From NCBI RefSeq assembly GCF_003583365.1, contig NZ_QXED01000009.1, forward strand, positions 124,001-188,000: 64,000 nucleotides of DNA, written 5' to 3'. Below are positions 42,999 through 51,067 of the stretch, piece by piece (within the stretch, counting starts at the first letter, position 1; each line of letters begins with the position of its first letter). This stretch comes from Fibrisoma montanum (GTDB lineage Bacteria; Bacteroidota; Bacteroidia; Cytophagales; Spirosomataceae). The notes beneath the pieces are model-generated. The model was not told the DNA's origin. It ran no database searches and was given only the letters and a program-made list of their open reading frames with translations. Both the position numbers and the translations under genes were made by a program.

Positions 42999-43074
42999 GT
43001 TTGTGGTTCGTAGTTTGTGGTTTGTAGTTGCTCCGCACGGATTAACTACAAACCACAAACTACGAACCACAAAC
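42999..43074. repeat. Perfect 31-bp inverted repeat between sigma and anti-sigma genes
   Basis: 42999-43029 (GTTTGTGGTTCGTAGTTTGT onwards) is the exact reverse complement of 43044-43074, with a 14-base loop. It fills most of the 98-base gap between the ECF sigma stop and the FecR start. Each arm also contains a near-repeat of TTTGTGGTT and TTTGTAGTT. Confidence 0.85.
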
Positions 43075-43083
43075 GTCTGTAAC

Positions 43084-43662
43084 TTATTCATACATCCGTA
43101 TCCCCAACAACATGATCACCGGCAGGTATTCGGCCAGTTCTGTCCGCAGGATACGGAGCGCCTTACCAATCTGGTTTTCCACCGTTTTGATGGACAGACC
43201 CAGCCGGTCGGCAATTTCCTGGTACTTCAGCTCCTCAAACCGACTCATCATAAAAATCAGCCGGCACTGCTCGGGCAAAACCTGTATGGCATCGTGCAGA
43301 CGTTCCGACAGCTCGTTGGCCATCAGCACCTGCGCCGGCGCTTCGTACGACTGGTTCAGCTCGGCCTCCACGTGGTTCCGGTGTTCGGCCTGAACAGCCA
43401 GGTGTTTGATCCGGTTCAGACACCGGTTGTGCACCGCCCGGTAGAGGTACGACTTCAGCGACGTATTGATTTCCAGCGCGTCCCGTTTCTCCCAGATGAC
43501 CATAAAAACCGCCTGCACCACCTCCTCGGTATCGTCCCAGTCTTTCAGGAACGAGTAGCCATACTGGCAAAGCGGGTTGTAATGCTGCCGAAACACGGCC
43601 TCAAACATCCGCTCGTCGCCAAGTTGTATGGCAGACAGTATTTCCTGATCAGATAGTTGCAC
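43084..43662 (-). CDS. RNA polymerase sigma-70 factor, ECF subfamily (FecI-like)
   Basis: 192 residues with region 2 (EAVFRQHYNPLCQYGYSFLK and WDDTEEVVQAVFMVIWEKRD) and region 4 (LPEQCRLIFMMSRFEELKYQ, then EIADRLGLSIKTVENQIGKA), typical of Bacteroidota FecI-like factors. The protein directs polymerase to a few promoters for surface functions. It is the first gene of the sigma / FecR / STN unit, so the STN-repeat protein and perhaps the units beside it are candidate targets. There is no extra C-terminal domain. Confidence 0.93.
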   Translation of the reverse strand: MQLSDQEILSAIQLGDERMFEAVFRQHYNPLCQYGYSFLKDWDDTEEVVQAVFMVIWEKRDALEINTSLKSYLYRAVHNRCLNRIKHLAVQAEHRNHVEAELNQSYEAPAQVLMANELSERLHDAIQVLPEQCRLIFMMSRFEELKYQEIADRLGLSIKTVENQIGKALRILRTELAEYLPVIMLLGIRMYE

Positions 43663-43833
43663 TGGGTGGTTGAAAGACTGATTTCCGATGCAAATCTATC
43701 ATACTTCTGTCGATGAACATACGCTCTCATCCATCAAGACAGCCGAACACGCTTATCCCCCTATTCAACGGTAAATATTTTTACACTTTTTTAGTGTATT
43801 TCTCAGGCGGCCGGGGGTTCGGAGGGGCGCCAG

Positions 43834-45978
43834 CTACCGGACTACGTTCATAATGCCCTGCATGACGTAGAAGTGGCCGGGCACCGAGCACTCGTACATA
43901 TAAGCGCCGGGTTTGTCGGGCGCGACGAAGTAGATGGTTTCGTTCGTATTCGGCTGAAGCAGATTGGTGTGGTATAACACCTTATCGGTCTGCGGAATGT
44001 AATGTTTCTCCTGACCTTCCAGCCCTAACTTCATCGCCAGTTCGCCAACCTGAATGGCAGAGCCCGGGGCCACGACAACGAAATTATGCAGCATGTCATC
44101 CTCGTTGTTGAACACGACCCGCACCTTACTGCCTGCTTTCACCTGAAACTGCTCCGGTGCAAACTTAAGACCGGGTTTAGTGCCCATGTTGATGGTATAA
44201 TCGGGCTCACCCCACGACGCAGGCATATCCGTGATACGTTTGGCCGTTGTAGCTACCGTCGGCTTCGCGGTGCGTTTGGCCGTTGTTTTGGATTTTGAAG
44301 TCGTTGGGGCCGTCGATGCGGCAGACGCCATGGCCGAATGGTCATGCATCGGAGCCGTACGGGTAATCGCTAATTTTTCGCCCTCGGGCTGGTTGTTCAG
44401 CGTGTAGTAACCGACGTTGTGCAGCAAAGACCGGCCGCTGGCCGCCCGGACACCATCGGTCGTGATCTCATGAATGTAGCCCAATCGCAGACTATCAACC
44501 ACCAGTCGGGCTTTCAGACCATCCGGCGAAACAACTACGCCACGGATAGGGCAATTGCCCCGGTTAATTACGGGACTGCCATACGTAGCGTGGTATTTAT
44601 AGTTGAAGCCGGTGATCTTGTACGACGCCGGGTCAGCCGCCAGGTCCCGGTCAACCGGCTCGGTGTACTCAATCTCAAAGCCGTCGGGCGTAGCGCGGAT
44701 GGTTTTCATTTCAAACGGTACTTTCCCCGTCCAGACCACCCGTTGCAGACTGTACAGTTCTTTACCCGTTGAGGACCACCCCCGACTCGTCATACCCACG
44801 AACATGGATGCGTCGTGGCCCCAGACCATCCGCAGAATACCCGATGAAAATCCGTCGCGGAAGGGAAACACAACACCCTGATACTCGCCTTTCACGCGCT
44901 CCAGATCGACGCGCATGATCTTGCTCTGACCCTGATCGCCAACGAACAGCTGATTCGCAAACGGCCCGAACCTGCCGCTCGTGTTGTCGTTCAGCAATCC
45001 GGACGTAGAGATGCCCAGGATTCCGTGAGGTAGCCAGACGGCGGGGGCTTTCAGGTCAGGGAGCCGCTTCGCTACGTCGTACAGGGGTTCGCCGGTGTTC
45101 GGTACGTCCTGGGGTTTCAGCGTCAGGGGCGAGCCGGGCAGGCCCGTCCAGCGAAGACTTTCGGCGTTACCGAGAAAATCGCCTTTCTCGACCTGCGAAA
45201 TCCGGCCTGAGCCGACCCAGTCGCCCTGGTTCTCGGTGTAGAAAAAGTCGCCGGCTGCGTTCATGCCATAGCCCGCGGGCGAGCGCATGCCCGCTGCAAA
45301 CGGCGTCATATTGCCGTCTGGAGTAATTTCCAGCGTCCAGCCGCGCCAGGGCGCCAGGCTAACCCCATGCCCCAGGCTGTTGCTCCATCCGACGTTGAGC
45401 GTAACGAGCATGTTGCCGTTAGGCAGGAACGTGGGACCGTATGAGTATTCGTGGTAATTGCCCGATAGCGGCCAGGCATACACCTTGTCGTAGGCATCAG
45501 CGCGGCCGTCGCCGTTGGTATCGCGCAGTCGGGTGATCTCGCTCCGCTGGGTAACGTAGATGTCGCCGTCCTTATACGCCAGCCCCAGCGGCTCGTGGAG
45601 ACCGTATGCAAAGCGTTTGTAGGTCGGCCGCTGGTTACCGCTGATGGATGGGTTCGATACGATCCAGACTTCACCCCGGCGCGTACAGACGGCCAGACTA
45701 CCATCCGGCAGGGTAGCCATGCCGCCGACTTCGAGGATGACGTTTTCAGGAACGGGCAGCGAAATGATTGTATAATAATCATCCTCTTTCTGCGGCACAT
45801 CGTCAGCTTTGGCCAGTCCCTTCGGTGCCGGGGCGGGTTGTTTACTGCCCGAACTGACCGGGGCACTGGTCTTCGGCTGAATCTGCGCCCAGGCGGGTAA
45901 GCTACCGACGAGTAAAAGACCTGACGCGACCAGAGCGGTTTTCGCCAGTTTCTGTATGTTAGGCTGAGATAAGTTCAT
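43834..45978 (-). CDS. Sorbosone-dehydrogenase-like propeller fused to a blue-copper (auracyanin/plastocyanin-like) domain
   Basis: 714 residues: signal peptide, Ala/Pro/Lys linker (about 35-65), a six-blade glucose/sorbosone-dehydrogenase-like propeller (about 70-420; FAYGLHEPLGLAYKDGDIYV, EITRLRDTNGDGRADAYD), a middle beta domain (about 435-545), a Thr/Ala/Lys linker (about 555-595) and a C-terminal cupredoxin. The copper ligands are visible: His 631 in MLHNFVVV and Cys 697, His 702 and Met 706 in YECSVPGHFYVM. Such an arrangement could oxidise a sugar and pass electrons straight to copper. It follows a DUF1080 gene in the SusCD locus, 28 bases apart, which supports a role in oxidative glycan breakdown. 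Confidence 0.85.
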   Translation of the reverse strand: MNLSQPNIQKLAKTALVASGLLLVGSLPAWAQIQPKTSAPVSSGSKQPAPAPKGLAKADDVPQKEDDYYTIISLPVPENVILEVGGMATLPDGSLAVCTRRGEVWIVSNPSISGNQRPTYKRFAYGLHEPLGLAYKDGDIYVTQRSEITRLRDTNGDGRADAYDKVYAWPLSGNYHEYSYGPTFLPNGNMLVTLNVGWSNSLGHGVSLAPWRGWTLEITPDGNMTPFAAGMRSPAGYGMNAAGDFFYTENQGDWVGSGRISQVEKGDFLGNAESLRWTGLPGSPLTLKPQDVPNTGEPLYDVAKRLPDLKAPAVWLPHGILGISTSGLLNDNTSGRFGPFANQLFVGDQGQSKIMRVDLERVKGEYQGVVFPFRDGFSSGILRMVWGHDASMFVGMTSRGWSSTGKELYSLQRVVWTGKVPFEMKTIRATPDGFEIEYTEPVDRDLAADPASYKITGFNYKYHATYGSPVINRGNCPIRGVVVSPDGLKARLVVDSLRLGYIHEITTDGVRAASGRSLLHNVGYYTLNNQPEGEKLAITRTAPMHDHSAMASAASTAPTTSKSKTTAKRTAKPTVATTAKRITDMPASWGEPDYTINMGTKPGLKFAPEQFQVKAGSKVRVVFNNEDDMLHNFVVVAPGSAIQVGELAMKLGLEGQEKHYIPQTDKVLYHTNLLQPNTNETIYFVAPDKPGAYMYECSVPGHFYVMQGIMNVVR

Positions 45979-46006
45979 GATACTTGTTATTCAGAACGTT
46001 GCGTGC

Positions 46007-47890
46007 TTACCAGACAATTGAATAGGTCACAACACCCCCGTTGTCTTTACCTTTTACCGGAAGCAGTAGCTCTTTGGTATTTCTGGCCGTGGACCGAATG
46101 ACCGGCTTCTGGTTGGTGGGTAGCTCAATAAAATACTGTTTGTCGTTGATGGCGTATAAACCATTTGGCAACTCCGTAATATCACGGCCTTCGGCTACGC
46201 GGCACCAGATTTCACCCGGGGCCTGCCCCGTCGACGTAACGATAAAGCGGTGCGCCAGTTTCCGACCACCGTCTTCCGGCTCGAACGATTCCCGGACGTT
46301 GACACTACCCAGGGTGTACTTGAAAACGGGACGTCCTGCCGGATCAACATCGTAACCCAGGTTGTTGTACGTAGCGTTTGAGTCTGGCCAGGCCGAATGT
46401 TGGTCCGTCATTACCGCCAGCGAGGGCTTTCCCGACAGTTCAATCACACTGCCCAGCGGTACCGACAACTGCGTTTCGCCCCGGCCGTACCACATGGGAG
46501 TCGTTTCCAGAAAACCGCCCCGCCAGATTTGCAGCAACTCGCCTTTTTGTAAATCGACCGTGTAGTTGGCCGCGCCCGGTTCGCCAACGGAGATTGTATG
46601 CGTGTGCTTTCGGCCCCGGTGGTTCACAAAACCGCGCTGCATAATCGGTTCACCTTCGGTTTGTAACGTAATGGCGCCGACCGGATCTTCGACCCGCACC
46701 GGAGCCGCCAGCGCCGTATAGGCGACACCGGGGCCTTCAACGGCCAGGGTAATGTCGTTGCTGCGGGCGTACCATAATCCAAAATTCTTGTAGTACGTCA
46801 GAACCACGGGATGATCGCCGGCTTCGAGGTTCACAATGGCCGAAGCGGTACCGCCGTTACGACCGTCGACCCCAATCGTTTTACCTCCGATGGTCAGCTC
46901 GCCCGCACCGTTTGGATTGGCCGGGTTGGTTTCGGCGGGAATCCAGGCAAAATTCAGGCTGATCAGATACTGCCCCGACTTGGGCAGGTGCAGGAGACCG
47001 GTGATCTTTCCCCCAAAATTGTCTTTGTTGCCGGGAGCCAGATGCGCCAGCACATCAATGGCCATCTCGCGCCTGGGAGTCATGGAACTAAGGTCTGCCG
47101 GCGATTTAAACTTGCCCTCATACGCGCTCAGCTTCAGGTTGGTCAGGGTCGCGGGTTCGGTACCGTACGCTTTGTAGCGAATGTTCCGGATCGCCACCGG
47201 TCCGTGATCACCCTGGATCATGAGCGGCCCGGTAGGTTGTTCATCCTGAAAAGCAGCCGCCCGGGTCGGGCCGGTTACGTCAATGTTTTCGTGGATGGTG
47301 ACGCCGTTCAGCATGACTTTCTCAAAACGGGCGTTTTGGATTTTTGTACCGGCCGGGTTGAAGCGTGGCGCCCGGAAAACAACGGTCAGGTGCTGCCACA
47401 AACCGGGCGCTTTGCTGACATTCTGCGCAGGCGCATGGCCCTCATAGCCTTTGCGTCCTTCGGGACGGCTGTCGTCCCAGCGTTCGTAAATGGCCCCGCA
47501 GTCGGCTGAGGTTGGATTCTTGACGCCCCAGCTGTCGAACAACTGGATTTCGTACCGGCCCTGCAGGTACACACCGGCGTTGGACCCTTTATCCATCATG
47601 AAATCCAGGTCCAGCTCTATGTCCCCGTGTTCCATTTTGGTGATGATGTGCCCGTTGCTTTTGCCGGACAAGTCGTTGACCAGTATACCCGTTCCCGGTT
47701 TTAAACTGCCTTTGCCGGCCTTGTTCAGATCATAAAATACATCACCGGCCAGCTTCCAGTTACGGCCCGTGGGGGTAAACTCATTGAAGCTTTGCAGATT
47801 AAGTACGGAGGAAGGGACTTCACTGGACTGAGCCGATACCGGTAAGCCCGGCATCAGAAATAAGAAGAGAAACCATTGAAAACGTATCAT
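46007..47890 (-). CDS. DUF1080 (3-keto-glycoside hydrolase-like) protein with PA14-like domain
   Basis: The start at 47890 (MIRFQWFLFLFLMPGLPV) gives a signal peptide. The ~627-residue protein begins with a DUF1080 concanavalin-like domain (about 25-245; NGHIITKMEHGDIELDLDFM, GVYLQGRYEIQLFDSWG), continues with a PA14-like domain (about 265-390; GLLHLPKSGQYLISL) and ends with a beta-rich domain containing LLQIWRGGFLETTPMWYGRG. DUF1080 enzymes have been linked to cleavage of 3-keto glycosides. It lies between the glycan-binding protein gene and the sorbosone-dehydrogenase/cupredoxin gene and is read with them. Confidence 0.82.
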   Translation of the reverse strand: MIRFQWFLFLFLMPGLPVSAQSSEVPSSVLNLQSFNEFTPTGRNWKLAGDVFYDLNKAGKGSLKPGTGILVNDLSGKSNGHIITKMEHGDIELDLDFMMDKGSNAGVYLQGRYEIQLFDSWGVKNPTSADCGAIYERWDDSRPEGRKGYEGHAPAQNVSKAPGLWQHLTVVFRAPRFNPAGTKIQNARFEKVMLNGVTIHENIDVTGPTRAAAFQDEQPTGPLMIQGDHGPVAIRNIRYKAYGTEPATLTNLKLSAYEGKFKSPADLSSMTPRREMAIDVLAHLAPGNKDNFGGKITGLLHLPKSGQYLISLNFAWIPAETNPANPNGAGELTIGGKTIGVDGRNGGTASAIVNLEAGDHPVVLTYYKNFGLWYARSNDITLAVEGPGVAYTALAAPVRVEDPVGAITLQTEGEPIMQRGFVNHRGRKHTHTISVGEPGAANYTVDLQKGELLQIWRGGFLETTPMWYGRGETQLSVPLGSVIELSGKPSLAVMTDQHSAWPDSNATYNNLGYDVDPAGRPVFKYTLGSVNVRESFEPEDGGRKLAHRFIVTSTGQAPGEIWCRVAEGRDITELPNGLYAINDKQYFIELPTNQKPVIRSTARNTKELLLPVKGKDNGGVVTYSIVW

Positions 47891-47939
47891 AGGCAAGTAA
47901 AACGAAATAACGTCTGGGAACAAGTGATCGCTATAAATA

Positions 47940-47974
47940 CCCAGAATGCTCCCGGAAACCAGGAGCATTCTGGG
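47940..47974 (-). terminator. Hairpin between the glycan-binding and DUF1080 genes
   Basis: CCCAGAATGCTCC (47940-47952) pairs exactly with GGAGCATTCTGGG (47962-47974), with a 9-base loop. It lies within the 159-base gap inside a co-directional cluster and might reduce read-through into the enzyme genes. Confidence 0.7.
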
Positions 47975-48049
47975 CTACTGCGCTGAACGCAAGCAGGAAT
48001 CGGTAAGGGCAGGAATAGCCAACGTAGGATAGTAGCCGGCTGGCAAAAT

Positions 48050-49279
48050 TTACTTAACCGCTTTGTTTGAAACAACCCGGATGTTGTCGACACCAATCGA
48101 CACTTCACCCATCCCGTCGGTATCGGCCACCAGCATCATCTGGAACTGATTTTTACCCGCGGCCCCCAGCAACGCTTCCAGCGATGGCGCTGCGTCGCCG
48201 GTGCCGTTGGACGTTCTGAACTCCGAAAGCGGTATGGTTACGGTTTGCCAGCCGGTCGTCTGGAAGTCAACCGAAGCCGTACCAATTTTCCAGGGTGTGT
48301 ACCGATACGTATAGCTGTTCGGTTTTGCATCCCGGTTGGGGGTAATCAGCATGGTGCCGGTTTTCCAGGGCGTTTTGACAAAAATTTCAAACTTCAGGGC
48401 GTAGTCGCTGACCGGCGCTTTCAGGTTAGCCGGCGCAATCCACTGGGTTTCGTTTACGTTGATCGACCGGCCACTGGTCCACCACTCGCTATTGCCGCCC
48501 ACGATGCCTTTGACCGACAGGTAACCGAAACTGCCTTTGTTGCCCGGAAAGAGCGTGGCATCTTTACTGGCCGTACCCGACCAGCCCGCGAAGGTATTGA
48601 CATCGTCGAAGTTACACAGCACCCCCGGCCCCGTTACGTAGTTGATCGGCGCGGGTGTCGTCGTCGTGCCAAACGTAGCCACGATCGACAACGGTCCGCT
48701 CTGGGTCATGTTGGCCGGCACGCGTACCCGGATTAGCGTACCTTCTCTGTTCGGTCTGAATCTGGTTGAATCAACTTCCAGATTGCCCGGAAAAACGATT
48801 TTGCTGACCCCAAAGAAGTTAGCCCCCGCGATGGTGATCGAGTCGCCGGGACTGGCATTTTCGTTTGAAATGCTGGCAATAACCGGGGGCGCCTGCACGA
48901 CCGTGAAATCGAACGTACCTTCGCCGTGGGTCGTCACGATCCGGACTTTATTCGACACTTTCGGGGCAGTTACGGCCGTTGGCGTTTGTGCCGGAATCGT
49001 GATGATCAGGTTCTCGGCCGTATTATACACCGGGTTGAACGCAGCCGGAAAGTCGTTAAAATAGACATTGACGGCATTGTTCAGGTTTTTACCCTGGATG
49101 ACCAGCAGCGTTCCGGGAACAGCCGCCGTGAACGTACTGTCTTTTTTGATTGGGTCGAGCAGCCGGAATCGTTCAACGACCGGTGGGGCATTGACCTCGT
49201 CTTGCTGGCAGCCCGACAGCCAGGATAGGCAGCCCAGAATGGCCAGCAGGGGCAATAGGCGTACTTTATAGTTTTTCAT
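48050..49279 (-). CDS. IPT/TIG-domain glycan-binding surface lipoprotein (SGBP-like)
   Basis: The start at 49279 (MKNYKVRLLPLLAILGCLSW) with lipobox LSGC (Cys 24) is preferred to a longer frame. Of ~409 residues, two IPT/TIG Ig-like domains span about 30-125 and 125-215 (SISNENASPGDSITIAGANF), then a jelly-roll carbohydrate-binding domain (about 220-400; LCNFDDVNTFAGWSG, FEIFVKTPWKTGTMLI). The pattern matches surface glycan-binding proteins encoded after SusD. It would capture the oligosaccharide on the cell surface and pass it to SusCD. Confidence 0.88.
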   Translation of the reverse strand: MKNYKVRLLPLLAILGCLSWLSGCQQDEVNAPPVVERFRLLDPIKKDSTFTAAVPGTLLVIQGKNLNNAVNVYFNDFPAAFNPVYNTAENLIITIPAQTPTAVTAPKVSNKVRIVTTHGEGTFDFTVVQAPPVIASISNENASPGDSITIAGANFFGVSKIVFPGNLEVDSTRFRPNREGTLIRVRVPANMTQSGPLSIVATFGTTTTPAPINYVTGPGVLCNFDDVNTFAGWSGTASKDATLFPGNKGSFGYLSVKGIVGGNSEWWTSGRSINVNETQWIAPANLKAPVSDYALKFEIFVKTPWKTGTMLITPNRDAKPNSYTYRYTPWKIGTASVDFQTTGWQTVTIPLSEFRTSNGTGDAAPSLEALLGAAGKNQFQMMLVADTDGMGEVSIGVDNIRVVSNKAVK

Positions 49280-49302
49280 GGGTGAATTCTGGTTTGTTAC
49301 TT

Positions 49303-49392
49303 TACCCCCAACCCCCTGACGGGCGGACGGCCGCTGCCGGGCTAAACCTATCCGGCTCAAAAGCCCGTCCGCCCGTCAGGGGGTTGGGGGTA
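49303..49392. repeat. Perfect 26-bp inverted repeat between the susD-like and glycan-binding genes
   Basis: 49303-49328 (TACCCCCAACCCCCTGACGG onwards) is the exact reverse complement of 49367-49392. The 38-base loop contains a smaller GGGCT/AGCCC hairpin. It ends 10 bases before the SusD stop and 24 bases from the glycan-binding start, in a same-strand operon. Confidence 0.85.
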
Positions 49393-49402
49393 ACAGGTAT
49401 CA

Positions 49403-51055
49403 TTACATCTTGCTGAAGTCAAACGGTACAGGTGGCTTGCGCAGGTTCGGCGCTTTCGTCAGTTCAATGTCCGGATACGGCACAAAGAAGCTGGCGTCAG
49501 TGACCGGGTAGTTCGTGGGCGTAGCTGCGTAGGTGATGTTCCATTGCCGCGTCCTGCTGTTGGCTATCGGCGTAACGGTGTAGTTGGCTTTGTCCATCTT
49601 GCTCAGCATATCCTTCGCTTTGGTCGGATTGAAGTAGTATAACCGCACGAATTCATACCACTGTACCCCTTCCATGGCGCATTCGATGCGTTTCTCTTTG
49701 AAGATGTCGTCGAACGTGATGCTTGTTTTCGGAGCCAGCCTGGCCCGGGTCCGAACGGCGTTGAAATAACGCAGCGCTTCGGCATCGCTGGTCGATGCGG
49801 CATTCCCCATGATCGCTTCGGCGTAAATCAGATACACCTCCGCCAGCCGCAGCATATAGCTGTTGATCTCCGTGTGCATGAAGCTCACCTTGCCGTCGTT
49901 GTCCATCGGCAGGCCCACCACGTATTTCTTCACGTTAGCCCGGTTTGTGTTGGTCAGCGGCACAACCAGTTCCTGCGTAAGCTGCTTGCCGGGGTTAGCC
50001 GGGTCAGGTACCAGTTGGTGGATGTACTTGTAGTGATCGCCGGGGAACATGAACGTCGCTTTCCGGCGAATCGAATCAGCAGGCTCGTAGGCTTTCAGGA
50101 TGTCGGCCGTTGCGCCGTGGTCGATACCCCAGCCGTCGCTGAAACCGGTGATGGACGAATTAAACGCGAGGTACGACTGCATGGTGTTCTGCGTACCCCA
50201 CTGCGGACCGTTCCACACCCACTGAAGCGCGAACAGGCTTTCGGGGTTGTTGTTGTTCCTGGTCATGAACAGATCCTCGTAGTTCGGCATGAGCGACGCC
50301 CCGCTGTTCTTGATGACGTCACCGGCGTAGTAACGGGCGCTGTCCAGGTCACTCTGCGAGCGATTGCCTTCTGTCTTGCCCAGACCAGCGCGGGTCAGAA
50401 ACATTTTGGCCAGCATACCTTCCGCCGACCACTTCGTCAACCGGCCTTTCTGCACGGGTGTTGCCGGCAGGTTCTGAGCGGCATAGCGGAGATCCCGGAT
50501 CACGAACTCCCACACGCTTTCGACCGTATTCCGGGCCTGGGTCGTATCGGTCAGCAGTTTGGTATTGTCCGTAATAATAGGTACCGCGCCGTAGTTACGT
50601 ACCAGATAGGCGTACGCCAGCCCCCGCATGAACCGGGCTTCGGCAATACCGTGCCGCTTGATGTTGTCCGGCACACCGGCATCGGCATACGTGTTGATAT
50701 TCCGGATGATGGTGTTGCACTGCCCGACGATGTTGTAGAATGACTGCCAGGTCAGGGCCACTTCGGGTTCGCTGGCCGACGTATTGAACCGAACGTGCGA
50801 CGTCCAGCTGCTGCCCGAAAACAACGTACCGCCCCGGGCGTCGCCGAGGGCAAAAGACGCTTTATCGTTGTAATCGAACCAGACGATGTTGTACAGCGGA
50901 GCCGTTCCCATCAATACCTGATCGGCATTTTTGTAGTACGTAGCATCCACCAGGGTATCCAGCGGAAGCCGGTCCAGGAACTCCTTATTACAGCTCGCCA
51001 TCGTCAGGACGAAAGCGATCAGGGTGATATATCGTGTCAGACTATTCGTTTTCAT
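49403..51055 (-). CDS. susD: SusD/RagB-family nutrient uptake lipoprotein
   Basis: 550 residues with a lipoprotein signal (lipobox MASC, before NKEFLDRLPLDTL). The mature N-terminus and the TPR-like helices with AEARFMRGLAYAYLVRNYG are the SusD hallmark; the C-terminus with NYPVTDASFFVPYPDIELTK is also typical. It sits on the surface as a lid on the SusC channel and binds the incoming oligosaccharide. The gene starts 12 bases after the SusC stop. The likely sugar is unknown. Confidence 0.94.
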   Translation of the reverse strand: MKTNSLTRYITLIAFVLTMASCNKEFLDRLPLDTLVDATYYKNADQVLMGTAPLYNIVWFDYNDKASFALGDARGGTLFSGSSWTSHVRFNTSASEPEVALTWQSFYNIVGQCNTIIRNINTYADAGVPDNIKRHGIAEARFMRGLAYAYLVRNYGAVPIITDNTKLLTDTTQARNTVESVWEFVIRDLRYAAQNLPATPVQKGRLTKWSAEGMLAKMFLTRAGLGKTEGNRSQSDLDSARYYAGDVIKNSGASLMPNYEDLFMTRNNNNPESLFALQWVWNGPQWGTQNTMQSYLAFNSSITGFSDGWGIDHGATADILKAYEPADSIRRKATFMFPGDHYKYIHQLVPDPANPGKQLTQELVVPLTNTNRANVKKYVVGLPMDNDGKVSFMHTEINSYMLRLAEVYLIYAEAIMGNAASTSDAEALRYFNAVRTRARLAPKTSITFDDIFKEKRIECAMEGVQWYEFVRLYYFNPTKAKDMLSKMDKANYTVTPIANSRTRQWNITYAATPTNYPVTDASFFVPYPDIELTKAPNLRKPPVPFDFSKM

Positions 51056-51067
51056 GTATGCAATGGA

